Assembly (NCBI RefSeq): GCF_040530035.1
Contig: NZ_JBEWCD010000002.1
Span: 2,649,793-2,713,792 of the forward strand
DNA length: 64,000 bases
DNA from: Roseibium sp. HPY-6
GTDB taxonomy: Bacteria; Pseudomonadota; Alphaproteobacteria; Rhizobiales; Stappiaceae
Reading direction: 5' to 3'
In this document: piece after piece, positions 44,547 to 54,017 of the stretch
How the letters are laid out: the number at the start of each line of letters is the position of its first letter
Position numbering within the stretch: the first letter of the stretch is position 1
Translations under genes and position numbers: made by a program
Notes under the pieces: generated by a model
What the model was told of the DNA's origin: nothing
Database searches by the model: none
What the model saw: only the letters and a program-made list of their open reading frames with translations

Positions 44547-45196
44547 GTGAAGTTGGCACTCAGGGTTTTGCGCACGGTGACCAGATCGTCTGGCCGGTTT
44601 GCGTTAAAGAAAGGATCGAGACCGGTCGCCGGATCAAGGTCAAACGAGACTTCGATACTGTCGTGCCGGTCAACAAATGCGAGAACCTTCCCGCTCTGCC
44701 CGGTCCGAAGCCAGGTCTGAAGATCGTCCAACAGACTGACGGGCCAAAGCCCGAAGACAGGATGAAGTTTGCTGGATGAGGACGCAAGCGCGATCACCGG
44801 TTCGTCCGCTGGAACCGAACCTATCAGGCGTTCAACGAGCACGGTTGGAAAAAACGGCGTATCGCCGGCAACAGAGACCACGTGACTGACGCCCGGACAA
44901 CTTTCTGCCGCGTAGGTCAGCCCTGCAAGAACACCTGCGAGCGGTCCGGCAAATTCGCCAACCGGATCGGCAACCACGGGCAACTCATAGTGAGCGAACC
45001 GTTGGGGATCGCCATTGGCATTCAGGATGATTTGCGGAACTTGAGGCGTCAGCCTTGCAAGGATGATGTCCAGCATGGACTTTCCGCCGAGGTCCAGAAG
45101 GCTTTTGTCGCCTCCGCCCATGCGCCTCGATTGCCCGCCGGCCAAAACGCAGCCGAGCACTTTATCCGCGGTCAAAGCTTTGCGCTTCGCCATCAT
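44543..45196 (-). CDS. mobA: Molybdenum cofactor guanylyltransferase MobA
   Basis: MobA transfers GMP from GTP to molybdopterin, giving the bis-MGD cofactor of DMSO-reductase-type enzymes such as formate dehydrogenase. The 217 residues begin with the nucleotidyltransferase motif LGCVLAGGQSRRMGGGDKSL and include ADPVGEFAGPLAGVLAGL and SVAGDTPFFPT. Two ATG codons lie at the start (45196 and 45193); the first overlaps the fdhD stop (ATGA). It is coupled to mobB at its 3-prime end. Confidence 0.94.
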   Translation of the reverse strand: MMAKRKALTADKVLGCVLAGGQSRRMGGGDKSLLDLGGKSMLDIILARLTPQVPQIILNANGDPQRFAHYELPVVADPVGEFAGPLAGVLAGLTYAAESCPGVSHVVSVAGDTPFFPTVLVERLIGSVPADEPVIALASSSSKLHPVFGLWPVSLLDDLQTWLRTGQSGKVLAFVDRHDSIEVSFDLDPATGLDPFFNANRPDDLVTVRKTLSANFT

Positions 45197-46089
45197 TTTA
45201 CCGCCAAACTCCCTTTTCGTTTCGCTTTCTCAGGTTCATCATCCGCATTGCCCGGATCCATATCGAAATCGATGCGTTCGGCTCCTGACAGTGCAACAAA
45301 GCGCTTCCCTCGGGCGCGGCCGATCAGGGTTAGACCTGCCTGCCGCGCCAACTCGACACCCCAGGCCGTGAAACCTGACCGTGAAACGAGGATGGGAATT
45401 CCCATCATGACAGTCTTGATGACCATTTCGGACGTAAGTCTGCCGGTGGTGTAAAAGATCTTGTCTTCCGCTGGCACTTCATTCAACACCATCCAGCCTG
45501 CAATCTTGTCGACCGCATTGTGCCTGCCGACATCTTCCATATAGACCAGTGGCCGGTCTTCCTGACACAGGACGCAGCCATGGATCGCACCTGCTTCCAG
45601 GTAAAGCGATGGTGTCGTGTTGATGGTTTTTGTAAGCCCGTAGAGCCAGGATGTCCTGAGCGTGGCGTCCGGCGCCAGTGACACCGTTTCAAATCCTTCC
45701 ATGACATCCCCAAAGACCGTGCCCTGGGCACAGCCTGAGGTTCGGACTTTCTTCTTGAGCTTTTCCTCAAAATTCGTTTCGCGCTCTGTGCGAACCACGA
45801 CGACGTCGAGATCTTCGTCGAAATCGATCTCTATGATGACGTCATCGTCCGCCAGCATGTTCTGGTTTTTCAGATAGCCGACCGCGAGCAAGTCAGGATG
45901 ATCGCCAATCGTCATCATTGTGACGACCTCCTGAGAATTCAGGTAAAGCGTCAGGGGCTTCTCGGTAACGACCCGCGTTTCAACCGTTTCGCCGTTCTGG
46001 TCTGTGCCACTAACGGACGTCGAAAGCTTGGAATCAAGAGGATCGGGTTTCAGAAGGTAAGGGCCTGGCAAAGGCGCGCGACTCCACAT
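45193..46089 (-). CDS. fdhD: Formate dehydrogenase accessory sulfurtransferase FdhD
   Basis: FdhD transfers sulfur from IscS to the molybdenum cofactor of formate dehydrogenase. The 298 residues include EKPLTLYLNSQEVVTMMTIG and DLLAVGYLKNQNMLA, where the GYL region is typical. A GAIHGCVLCQEDRPLVYMEDVGRHNAVDKI stretch carries the CxxC sulfur-transfer cysteines, and SEMVIKTVMMGIPILVSRS is also typical. It heads the fdhD-mobA-mobB-moeA operon. The formate dehydrogenase itself is not in the window. The ATG at 46089 is the best start. Confidence 0.94.
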   Translation of the reverse strand: MWSRAPLPGPYLLKPDPLDSKLSTSVSGTDQNGETVETRVVTEKPLTLYLNSQEVVTMMTIGDHPDLLAVGYLKNQNMLADDDVIIEIDFDEDLDVVVVRTERETNFEEKLKKKVRTSGCAQGTVFGDVMEGFETVSLAPDATLRTSWLYGLTKTINTTPSLYLEAGAIHGCVLCQEDRPLVYMEDVGRHNAVDKIAGWMVLNEVPAEDKIFYTTGRLTSEMVIKTVMMGIPILVSRSGFTAWGVELARQAGLTLIGRARGKRFVALSGAERIDFDMDPGNADDEPEKAKRKGSLAVK

Positions 46090-46322
46090 GTGTACGTTTC
46101 CGAAACACTATGGGACGCAAAAGGGGAAGGGCAAGAACTTACTTTGCAAAAGAGAGGCTTGTAACCCATTCGACCGACAGCGTCAGTCATTGGGAGACCC
46201 CAAAGGAACAGGGTGGGCACTGGACAGCATGGAGCCGAAATTCACCCTGATCCCGGGATTGCCTTCCATACGCGGATAACCGGACGTGGGCGGTTCCGCA
46301 GCAGACCGATCAAATTACTCGC

Positions 46323-46781
46323 TCAGATCATCAGCATGTCGTTGGTCAGTCTGCCCGCCTGCAGTTCCGAAGCAAAATGACTGAACGCCAGGTAGGCTTC
46401 GTCGCGCGTCACCTCTGCAGGATGATCCAGCAGCGGACGCAGCACGGGGTATTGTGAAGCAGCGACGCCGTCGGTCAGATCGCGGAAGAACATCAGCGAA
46501 TTCGGAAACAGACGAAAGTCGACCGGCTCGTGAATGATGCCTTCGATGTCGTTCAGCCGTGGGTCGTTCATCACACAGTAGACAGTATCCAGGACCTGTC
46601 CCGTCTGACCTTCGAGCACCTGAATGATGTGCTGGTCCACAAGCAAAAGTGCACCCGTCACACCGGCCTTCCGGTTGATCCGGCGGATCCGAAGCAAGGT
46701 CCTGTCAATTTCGTCGGGAAGGGGTAAACGCATGTTTCCCCATTTGATTTTGCTGCGATAGCAAGCGCGGTATAGCTCCAT
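46323..46781 (-). CDS. BLUF-domain blue-light photoreceptor
   Basis: This 152-residue protein is a minimal BLUF protein, which binds FAD and switches under blue light. The three key residues are visible: Tyr8 in MELYRACYRS, Asn36 in RRINRKAGVTGALLL, and Gln54 in IIQVLEG. The segment FPNSLMFFRDL also fits the family. About 50 C-terminal residues form a helical cap with no known output domain. The chosen ATG at 46781 gives the family N-terminus; an earlier start from 46895 adds an unrelated leader. It may signal by protein contact. A photolyase gene lies 9 kb away. Confidence 0.85.
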   Translation of the reverse strand: MELYRACYRSKIKWGNMRLPLPDEIDRTLLRIRRINRKAGVTGALLLVDQHIIQVLEGQTGQVLDTVYCVMNDPRLNDIEGIIHEPVDFRLFPNSLMFFRDLTDGVAASQYPVLRPLLDHPAEVTRDEAYLAFSHFASELQAGRLTNDMLMI

Positions 46782-46988
46782 TGCGTGTCCAATCGTTTTT
46801 GCCGATAGAACCAGCCTGCGCTTCAATTCCTCACAATTGCTTAAAATCTTAGTCAAATTCAAAGAAGAGCGTGGAAAACAACACGAATACACCAAGGTTC
46901 TGCGAAAACATGTGCTTCACGGATGCGTTCTTGGTTAAAGAAAGCTGTGTAAAACAACCGTTCCTGATCTTTGTGTGGAAAATCCGGC

Positions 46989-47579
46989 TCAGCGACGCTC
47001 GGCGAGCTTGTAGTCCAACCCATTTTTAACCGCTGGCCATTCGTGCGCGAGAACCGAATAGACGGCGGTATCTCGGAGCGAACCGTCTGCTGTACGCTGA
47101 TGGGATCTGAGCACCCCATCAAGCTTCGCGCCGAGGCGTTCGATCGCTGTGCGGCTTTGCCTGTTCATGAAATGTGTGCGGAACTCCACTGCAATGCAGT
47201 TCAGGTCTTCAAAGGCGTGGGTGAGCAGCATGCGCTTGCATTCCGTATTGAGCGGCGTGCGCTGAACGGACTTGCGATACCAGGTTGAACCGATTTCCAC
47301 TCTCTTGTGTTCAGTGTCGATATTCATGTACGTGGTCATTCCGACGGCCTTGCCATCGGGCGTCAGCACCGCGAACGGCAGCATGGACCCTGTCTTGTGA
47401 AGTGCAAGGCGCCGCTCGATTTCGTGTGACACCTGGTCCGGAGCGGGGATGGACGTATACCAGGCCTTCCAGAGATCAGCCTCCGCACAAGCTTCAGACA
47501 GATCGTCCGCATGTGCCTGCGAAAGCGGTACAAGCGTCGCGTGTGTGCCGCTAAGGGTAATGGCAGGAGGCCAACTCAT
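46989..47579 (-). CDS. GNAT-family N-acetyltransferase (RimJ/RimL-like)
   Basis: This 196-residue protein belongs to the Gcn5-related acetyltransferases. It has an N-terminal strand HATLVPLSQAHADDLSE, the acetyl-CoA region VGMTTYMNIDTEHKRVEIGSTW and a C-terminal segment ECKRMLLTHAFEDL with FRTHFMNRQSRTAIERLGAKL. The RimL-type order NxxSxxxxxxxGA is present. The substrate could be a protein N-terminus, a small molecule or an antibiotic and is unknown. It is followed downstream by the SDR gene upstream on the same strand, with a short gap. Confidence 0.88.
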   Translation of the reverse strand: MSWPPAITLSGTHATLVPLSQAHADDLSEACAEADLWKAWYTSIPAPDQVSHEIERRLALHKTGSMLPFAVLTPDGKAVGMTTYMNIDTEHKRVEIGSTWYRKSVQRTPLNTECKRMLLTHAFEDLNCIAVEFRTHFMNRQSRTAIERLGAKLDGVLRSHQRTADGSLRDTAVYSVLAHEWPAVKNGLDYKLAERR

Positions 47580-47614
47580 TCAGAAACTCCAACATGAATA
47601 GGGCGCAGATTGCG

Positions 47615-48295
47615 TTAGAACGGCCGTTCTTCACCGCTCCATTTGAAAAACTTGCCTGTGTCGGTGAGCTGCAGCGAGGAAGCAACGTTCAGTATCCCCT
47701 TTGCAACAACAGCAGCATCATTGTCAGCGCCGGGTCCACCCATGTCCGTCCGCACCCAGCCCGGATCGATCAGGGCGACTGGAATGCCTTCTGGCTCAAG
47801 TTCAGTCGACAGTCCTTGCATGACCTTGTTCACCGCTGCTTTTGAGACGCGATAGGAAAGCGCGTCCGATTTGCGATACCCCATCCACGACATCTGGCTT
47901 GAGATCGTGAGGATCTTCGCGCTGTCCGATTTGCGAAGGTGGGGCAGAAACGTTTGGGAAACCGCCAGGGGGGCGAGCGTATTGATCTCCAGCGTTTTCA
48001 GGAAGACTTCGAAGTCCATGTCCAGCGGCGATTGCCGCTCCCGTGACAGGACACCCGCATTGTTGATGAGAAGGTCCAGTCGATCCGTCATTTCCTGCGC
48101 AACGGCGGCCATTGTCACACGATCGGTCACATCGAAAACCAGCGGTGTGTAGCCCTCACCAAGTTGCTCCAAACTCTTGCGGGCGGCGTCCTGTGACCTA
48201 ACCGAACCAAACACTTTCCAGCCATCAGAAAGTGCGGCGCGAGCAAGCTCGAAACCAATCCCGCGATTGGTTGCGGTGATAAGGCATGTGGGCAT
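47615..48295 (-). CDS. Short-chain dehydrogenase/reductase
   Basis: This 226-residue SDR has the NAD(P) motif CLITATNRGIGFELARA (a TATNRGIG variant of TGxxxGIG), LLINNAGVLSRER and the catalytic set Ser in LTISSQMSWMG with Tyr-Lys in SYRVSKAAVNKVMQ. The substrate is unknown. Some family members are short-chain oxidoreductases of the carbonyl reductase or csgA-like C-factor subgroup, which this resembles. It lies 35 bases before the GNAT gene on the same strand, so the two may be cotranscribed. Confidence 0.9.
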   Translation of the reverse strand: MPTCLITATNRGIGFELARAALSDGWKVFGSVRSQDAARKSLEQLGEGYTPLVFDVTDRVTMAAVAQEMTDRLDLLINNAGVLSRERQSPLDMDFEVFLKTLEINTLAPLAVSQTFLPHLRKSDSAKILTISSQMSWMGYRKSDALSYRVSKAAVNKVMQGLSTELEPEGIPVALIDPGWVRTDMGGPGADNDAAVVAKGILNVASSLQLTDTGKFFKWSGEERPF

Positions 48296-48539
48296 TGATC
48301 TTCCTGAAAGTTGAGAACCGGAGCGCTACGAATTGGTCACACACATTATCTTCGGTGCTCTCGCACGCAACCTGCTTTTGTTTTTTCGTCGGCATTGCGG
48401 CGGCAACTAATGACCGTCAGTTTCTCTTTCACGCAAATGCAGCAATTTGGCAGGTTGTTTTTGTCGCCGCGGAAATTAAGTTTCGGTGCAAAGCACCGGC
48501 TCACTTGCTTTATTGCCGGTGAAACAACAGGACCTGTCT

Positions 48540-49685
48540 ATGAGCGAAACAATCAAGAATGCCGTTATTGAAAAGCTGCGGCAAATCAAGGGCCCGGATC
48601 TGGAGGGAGATATCATCTCACTCGGTCTTGTCTCCGACGTTTTCGTATCTGACGGCCGTGTCGCTTTCTCCATAACTGTGCCTGCAGAAAGGGCGCAGGA
48701 ACTGGAGCCGCTGCGCCAGGCGGCAGAAAAAGTGGTCCGTGAAGTCGAAGGCGTAGAAAATGCAATGGTGGCCCTGACGGCAGAGCGCGCGCCGGGTGGC
48801 GCACGAAACACGGCGGCGCCCAAACCGGCACCACGCCAGCCTCAAAGGAACGCGGAAGAACAGGCAGCGCCAAAGCCCGGCGTCCCGGGGATCCGGCACA
48901 TTATCGCCGTTGCGTCCGGAAAGGGCGGCGTTGGCAAATCGACCACGACCGCGAACCTGGCGCTCGGTATGGCTGCCAACGGCCTCAAGGTCGGTGTTCT
49001 GGACGCGGACATTTATGGTCCGTCAGTACCAAGATTGTTCAATGTGTCCGGGAGGCCCGAGTCCGTCTCCGGACGGGTTCTGAAACCGCTTGAAGGTTAT
49101 GGCATCAAGGTGATGTCGATGGGGTTCATGGTGGAAGAGGAAACCCCGATGATCTGGCGCGGGCCGATGGTTATATCGGCGCTTACTCAGATGTTGCGCG
49201 AAGTCGCCTGGGGAGATCTCGACGTTCTGGTTGTCGACATGCCTCCGGGCACGGGTGATGCCCAGCTGACAATGGCGCAACAGGTGCCCCTTGCAGGCGC
49301 CGTGATCGTGTCCACGCCGCAGGATCTGGCCCTGATCGATGCACGCAAGGGCCTCAACATGTTCAAGCGCGTCGACGTTCCCGTCCTCGGCATTATCGAA
49401 AACATGAGTTATTTCCTATGCCCGGATTGTGGCAGCCGGCATGATATTTTCGGTCATGGCGGCGCGCGCGCCGAAGCGACCCGGCTCGCTGTACCATTCC
49501 TGGGTGAGATTCCGTTGACCATGAAAATTCGGGAAACGTCTGACGCTGGAACTCCCATTGTCGTTTCCGATCCTGAGGGGCCGGTTGCGGCAATCTACAA
49601 GCAGATTGCGGCGCAGGTTGTTTCAGCGATTGAGGACCCGGCCGCTTCTGCAGATCGCAGCGCACCGAAAATCGTGTTCGAATAA
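48540..49685 (+). CDS. apbC: Iron-sulfur cluster carrier protein Mrp/ApbC
   Basis: This 381-residue P-loop ATPase carries and delivers 4Fe-4S clusters. It has an N-terminal MIP18-like (DUF59) domain (IEKLRQIKGPDLEGDIISLG), an Ala/Pro linker, then the deviant Walker A VASGKGGVGKSTTTANLAL, DADIYGPSVPRL and VDMPPGTGDAQLT. The cluster-binding CPDC (in SYFLCPDCGSRHDIFG) lies near the C-terminal third. The ATG at 48540 follows AGGA; an upstream TTG reading from 48486 is not needed. It stands alone, with a perfect 13-bp hairpin after the stop. Confidence 0.94.
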   Translation: MSETIKNAVIEKLRQIKGPDLEGDIISLGLVSDVFVSDGRVAFSITVPAERAQELEPLRQAAEKVVREVEGVENAMVALTAERAPGGARNTAAPKPAPRQPQRNAEEQAAPKPGVPGIRHIIAVASGKGGVGKSTTTANLALGMAANGLKVGVLDADIYGPSVPRLFNVSGRPESVSGRVLKPLEGYGIKVMSMGFMVEEETPMIWRGPMVISALTQMLREVAWGDLDVLVVDMPPGTGDAQLTMAQQVPLAGAVIVSTPQDLALIDARKGLNMFKRVDVPVLGIIENMSYFLCPDCGSRHDIFGHGGARAEATRLAVPFLGEIPLTMKIRETSDAGTPIVVSDPEGPVAAIYKQIAAQVVSAIEDPAASADRSAPKIVFE

Positions 49686-49698
49686 GGTGATGAAAAAC

Positions 49699-49732
49699 CC
49701 GTTTTGACCGGAGCCAGCGCCGGTCAAAACGG
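49699..49732 (+). terminator. 13-bp hairpin after apbC
   Basis: CCGTTTTGACCGG (49699-49711) and CCGGTCAAAACGG (49720-49732) form a perfect 13-base-pair stem with an eight-base loop, 13 bases after the apbC stop. It is followed by TAATTG rather than a T-run, so termination may be Rho-assisted or it may only stabilise the message. Confidence 0.6.
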
Positions 49733-49970
49733 TAATTGACCTCATTTGCGATTGCAGGCGCGCCACGGTTTCTGTCCTGATCGGTAGCCGAGCGCTATGC
49801 TGAAGGTGCTGCGCGCTGCATCGGGTGGTCGCGTCTCTTTTCGCGTCGGTTGTTAACAGGTTGACCTAGCGTTATTTCGTGTTTCACGCACGGATCACGC
49901 CGCCTGACTAGAGTACCCCTCGTTGAGTCATCCGACTCTTCAATTCTATGTAGAAGGTGCATCAGCGGGC

Positions 49971-51209
49971 ATGGCACTTCGCCATTCAAAACCAGTGCAA
50001 AATGAAGGTGTTCCTTCCCTCGGCGTGCTGATCGCAATTTCAACGGTCAGCCCCTTGGCTATGCAGATTTATTTGCCCTCGCTGGCCGGGATGATGGTGG
50101 TTTTCTCGGCATCTGCGAGTGAAATCCAACTTTCCATGTCGGCCTATTTCATTGCAGTGGCAGTCTCGCAACTCTTCTGGGGTCCGTTGTCAGACCAGTT
50201 TGGCCGCCGTCCGGTGATTGTGGTCGGCATGGTTTTGTTCGTGCTCGGCAGCATTCTGTGTCTGGTTGCACCGACAATCGAAGCGCTCATTGCTGCACGC
50301 GTTATTCAGGCTGCGGGGGGATGCACCGGTATGGTGCTCGGCCGTGCCATCGTCCGCGACATTTACGGTCCAAGGCAGTCGGCAAGCATGATCGGCTATG
50401 TAACGATGGGCATGGCGGTAATGCCCACAATCGCGCCGGCGGTCGGGGGGCTTCTCGACCAGTTTTATGGGTGGCAGGGCGGCTTCTTTCTCTTGTTGCT
50501 GATCGGATTGGCTGTCTTGGCGGCCAGCATGTTCCTGTTGCCGGAAACAAACCATCATCGCAGTCGCGTCGGACCGGGTCAGGTTCTTCGTTCCTACGGT
50601 ATTCTGATGAAAGAGCGTCTCTTCTGGAGCTATGCATTAACGGCTGCATTCTCGGCGCTGACCTATTTTGCCTATCTCGGCGGCGCCCCTTTCATTGCCG
50701 CGCAACTTCTGTCTCTAAGTGCAGCGGAGATGGGCTTCTACTTCATGTTCGTTGCCCTCGGATACATTGTCGGAAACTACATATCCGGCCGGTTTGCGGC
50801 GCGGATCGGCCTTTATCCGATGATATTGACGGGCACGCTCATAAGTGTGTTCTCGGTCGGCTTGATAGGCGGCTTTGCCTATTTCGGCAGCGTAACGGCA
50901 GCAAGCCTGTTTTTGCCGATGTTCGTTCTCGGACTGGGAAATGGTGTGTGTCTCCCGAGTGCTATCTCGGGCGCTGTCAGCGTGCGCCCCAAGCTTGCAG
51001 GTGCCGCATCCGGACTTGTCGCATCAATGCAGGTCGGCATGGGCGCATTCGCCGGCTCGCTTGTGGCATGGCTGTTCGCCGAAAGTTTCCTTGCGGGCTC
51101 GCCTTGGAGCATGATCCTGATCATGGCCATAGGTATCGTGGTCAGCCTGTTCGCCGCGCTATCGATCAAGCGCGCCGAAGGGGCTCATGATCTGATGCCC
51201 GCAGAATGA
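49971..51209 (+). CDS. Bcr/CflA-type drug efflux MFS transporter
   Basis: This 412-residue protein is a 12-helix major facilitator. It has SPLAMQIYLPSLAGMM in helix 1, the loop motif FWGPLSDQFGRRPVIVVGM (the A motif G-x-L-S/A-D-x-x-G-R-R), and VIQAAGGCTGMVLGRAIVRDIYG, where RAIVRDIYG is typical of the Bcr/CflA drug antiporters. It likely exports drugs such as bicyclomycin or sulfonamides, or metabolites such as cysteine, by proton antiport. I chose the ATG at 49971; an earlier TTG at 49923 adds a leader. It converges on moaA. Confidence 0.9.
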   Translation: MALRHSKPVQNEGVPSLGVLIAISTVSPLAMQIYLPSLAGMMVVFSASASEIQLSMSAYFIAVAVSQLFWGPLSDQFGRRPVIVVGMVLFVLGSILCLVAPTIEALIAARVIQAAGGCTGMVLGRAIVRDIYGPRQSASMIGYVTMGMAVMPTIAPAVGGLLDQFYGWQGGFFLLLLIGLAVLAASMFLLPETNHHRSRVGPGQVLRSYGILMKERLFWSYALTAAFSALTYFAYLGGAPFIAAQLLSLSAAEMGFYFMFVALGYIVGNYISGRFAARIGLYPMILTGTLISVFSVGLIGGFAYFGSVTAASLFLPMFVLGLGNGVCLPSAISGAVSVRPKLAGAASGLVASMQVGMGAFAGSLVAWLFAESFLAGSPWSMILIMAIGIVVSLFAALSIKRAEGAHDLMPAE

Positions 51210-51258
51210 GCTTAAAAGTCCTGATTGAGGCTTGCGCCTTTTAGTCGTGCTGTGTGCG

Positions 51259-52311
51259 TCAGCCGCCGGTGACGCTCATGTGGCGCGAGACGGCTGGCTG
51301 TCTTGACTTCCGGTCGATTACAAAATCATGACCCTTCGGCTTGCGCCCGATCGCCTCGTCAATCGCATCATTCAGGAGATCGTTGCCTTCTGACGCCCGA
51401 AGCGGCGCTCTCAGGTCCGCCATGTCGTCCTGGCCAAGGCACATGTAGAGCTGGCCGGTGCAGGTAACGCGTACACGATTGCAGCTTTCGCAGAAGTTAT
51501 GGGTCAAGGGCGTGATGAACCCGAGACGTCCACCTGTCTCTTCAATCGTGACGTATCGTGCAGGGCCACCGGTTTTATAAGGAATGTCCGTGAGTGTGAA
51601 CTGTTCTGAGAGGCTTGCACGCACCTTCGACAGCGGCAAATACTGGTCGGTGCGATCACCGTCGATTTCGCCAAGCGGCATTGTCTCGATCAACGTCAGA
51701 TCGTGGCCCTGATCGTGGCACCACTCCATCATCGAGACGATTTCATGTTCGTTCACTTCTTTGAGTGCGACCATGTTGACCTTGATTTTCAGGCCTGCTT
51801 CGGTCGCGGCCCGTATCCCATCCATGACTTTGCCGAGATCTCCCCAGCGCGTGATTGCCTTGAATTTCTGAGTATCCAGCGTATCGATCGACACATTGAT
51901 GCGCCGGACGCCGCAGTCATGAAGTTCGTGCGCAAAGCGCGACAGTTGCGAGCCGTTCGTGGTGATCGTCAGTTCTTCTAGCGCACCACTGTCAAGATGA
52001 CGTCCGAGGCCTCGGATAAGGCTCATGATGTTCTTGCGTACAAGCGGCTCACCACCGGTCAGGCGAAGCTTTCGCACTCCTTTTTCAATGAAAGCGGTGC
52101 ACAAACGGTCCAGTTCTTCCAGGCTCAGGACTTCGCGCTTTGGCAGGAAGGTCATGTCTTCCGCCATGCAATAAACGCAGCGGAAATCACAGCGGTCGGT
52201 AACAGACACCCTTAGATACGTGACTGCACGCCCGAACGGGTCGATCATCGGGGAGGGGACGTCAGGACCGTCCGAATGTTTCGATGGAACGACTATCTTT
52301 CCGTCTGTCAC
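51259..52311 (-). CDS. moaA: GTP 3',8-cyclase MoaA
   Basis: MoaA is the radical SAM enzyme that starts molybdenum cofactor synthesis by cyclising GTP. The 350 residues have the SAM motif CDFRCVYC (Cys41, 45, 48), [15 protein letters not shown] and NVSIDTLD, a second Fe-S site in [18 protein letters not shown], and the C-terminal Gly-Gly. The start is taken as the GTG at 52311 behind GGGAGAG; a TTG 22 codons upstream is less likely. It is the only moa gene here. MoaC, MoaD, MoaE and MogA are not in the window. The moe/mob operon is 6 kb to the left. Confidence 0.96.
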   Translation of the reverse strand: MTDGKIVVPSKHSDGPDVPSPMIDPFGRAVTYLRVSVTDRCDFRCVYCMAEDMTFLPKREVLSLEELDRLCTAFIEKGVRKLRLTGGEPLVRKNIMSLIRGLGRHLDSGALEELTITTNGSQLSRFAHELHDCGVRRINVSIDTLDTQKFKAITRWGDLGKVMDGIRAATEAGLKIKVNMVALKEVNEHEIVSMMEWCHDQGHDLTLIETMPLGEIDGDRTDQYLPLSKVRASLSEQFTLTDIPYKTGGPARYVTIEETGGRLGFITPLTHNFCESCNRVRVTCTGQLYMCLGQDDMADLRAPLRASEGNDLLNDAIDEAIGRKPKGHDFVIDRKSRQPAVSRHMSVTGG

Positions 52312-52459
52312 GCTCTGCTCTCCCAAAACTTCTTTGTTCTTGGCCTCATCATATGGCGCGCTTGAAGGCAATATCAATCGAAACCGGACGATGATTGTAC
52401 TGATTGCGCCAATAGGTAAACTTGCCGGTGTAGTTTTGTCAATCGTGGCTTAAACGGGC

Positions 52460-52906
52460 CTAGTCGCGGGCTGCGTCTAGGAGGGCGCGAATAGCTGCAA
52501 GCTCCGGAACGATCTCGCGAATTTTGTGTTCCGGATACTGTGATTTGAAGACTTCGATGTCCGGATCGATCGAGCGGATCGCATCCTCGCGAAAGCGTCG
52601 ACCAGCATCTGTCAGCCAGACGGTTTTGCTGCGTCCGTCTTCGGGGTTGGGGCGAATCTCAACAAACCCGTGCACCGTCAGCCCGCCGAGCGTATGCGTC
52701 ATTGTCGTCTTGGGAACCTGGAATGCATTTGCCAGCGCCAACGGCGTCTGACCGTCCTTCACGCGGATCAGGTGGTTCACGACGCTGAAATGGGGCAACG
52801 TCAGTCCCTTCGGCAGCCGCGCCTCAAGAGCGGTGCGGCTGAGTTGCGCAATGATCCCGATTTCGTTGAAGAAAGAGAAGAAGAGCGTCCGGGTATCGTT
52901 ATCCAT
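52460..52906 (-). CDS. MarR-family regulator of the nitroreductase operon
   Basis: This 148-residue MarR protein has helices around a winged HTH (TPLALANAFQVPKTTMTHTLGG then GFVEIRPNPEDGRSKTVWLTDAGR). It is the second gene of an operon with the upstream nitroreductase-like gene; their ends overlap by eight bases. Two near-perfect 18-base palindromes precede the operon and are the expected autoregulatory sites. The inducer is unknown, perhaps a quinone, nitro compound or phenol. Confidence 0.92.
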   Translation of the reverse strand: MDNDTRTLFFSFFNEIGIIAQLSRTALEARLPKGLTLPHFSVVNHLIRVKDGQTPLALANAFQVPKTTMTHTLGGLTVHGFVEIRPNPEDGRSKTVWLTDAGRRFREDAIRSIDPDIEVFKSQYPEHKIREIVPELAAIRALLDAARD

Positions 52907-54005
52907 TCATGATCCGTGTCTCGAGCGGCCAGCGGGGCGAGGGCGGCACAGTCGGGCCATATCCCAGTCGCCCAAGCATCTGAACGGTTTCTCCGGGTTT
53001 GGCAAGTAGCTGGTGGGCCTGCTTGTAGTGAGGTTCCATCTCCTTGAATTCCTGCAACGCCTGGCTGACAGGGTGCAGCGCCAGACCAAGCCGCGTCGTC
53101 TCCAGGTTCAGGCGCAGCCAGCGGCGCCCCGCTTCGATCTGGTTTTGCCGGGCGTTTTGGGACGTTGTCAAAACAATGTAGGCCGGTGTCGCTTCCAGCA
53201 TGTCGCGGTAGATCTTTATGCCTTCCTGAAAGCCTGCCGATTCCGGGTCGAGCTGATTTTCTCGCGTGAGAATACCGGCCAGCATAAGGCTCTCCAGAAA
53301 GGGGCCACCCAGATCGATACCATCCGGGTTTGCGTTGATCTCGGACTTACCGAACCGCATCAGATCCACGCTCTCTTTTAGCGTGCGATGGGTGTTCGTT
53401 TCCGTCATCCAGGCGTCCCATGTGAGCTTTTTGACGCGCATCACTTCAGCAGGATCCGTAATGATTACGCCGTATTGCGTCAGTTGGGCGATGCTCTCTT
53501 TCGGCACGGGGCGGTCTTCAAAAGGTTCCTTGCAGGTCCTGCGGGCGAGGATATGTTCCGCCAGGCGGTCGGCCTTGCCGCCATCCTTCAAGCGGACGCT
53601 TGCGACAGGGCCGTTGGTGCCATCTGGAAACAGCTCTATCTCGGCGCGCCTGTCTTTCAGGGTCGACGCAATCGCCATCAATTCCAGAAAACATCCGAGG
53701 CCGACAAATATCTGCCTTTGGTTGGGATCTGTATGAGGCAGATCTCTTTCAATATCCCTGTGAAGCAGGAAACCGTCGGCCGTGTCGAGTTCCACAAGCC
53801 ATGGCTGCCTGTTGTGCGGGTTGGGAGCCAGCAGCGCGTAGGAAAGGGCAAACAGGCGCGGATCTTCATACGCGCCTGCTTTGTCCCACGGCGCAAGCGC
53901 ACTTGAAGGGGTTCTTGTTGCCAAGAAGGTGCCGGTCACAGCTCCTGCTGCTACGACGAAGCCTCCACCGAGGATTGCCAGTGTTTTTCTGCGCGTCAAA
54001 GTCAT
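52899..54005 (-). CDS. Acg-type FMN-binding nitroreductase-like protein
   Basis: This 368-residue protein begins MTLTRRKTLAILGGGFVVAAG, a twin-arginine-like membrane or export signal. The nitroreductase-superfamily region includes LSYALLAPNPHNRQPWLVEL and the Acg pattern RTCKEPFEDRP. The family fold is duplicated in some members, but catalytic residues are not obvious, as in M. tuberculosis Acg (from memory). It may bind FMN without turnover or reduce a redox-active compound. I chose the ATG at 54005. It leads the operon with the MarR gene and has twin palindromes upstream. Confidence 0.85.
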   Translation of the reverse strand: MTLTRRKTLAILGGGFVVAAGAVTGTFLATRTPSSALAPWDKAGAYEDPRLFALSYALLAPNPHNRQPWLVELDTADGFLLHRDIERDLPHTDPNQRQIFVGLGCFLELMAIASTLKDRRAEIELFPDGTNGPVASVRLKDGGKADRLAEHILARRTCKEPFEDRPVPKESIAQLTQYGVIITDPAEVMRVKKLTWDAWMTETNTHRTLKESVDLMRFGKSEINANPDGIDLGGPFLESLMLAGILTRENQLDPESAGFQEGIKIYRDMLEATPAYIVLTTSQNARQNQIEAGRRWLRLNLETTRLGLALHPVSQALQEFKEMEPHYKQAHQLLAKPGETVQMLGRLGYGPTVPPSPRWPLETRIMNG

Positions 54006-54017
54006 TTGAAACTCCAT

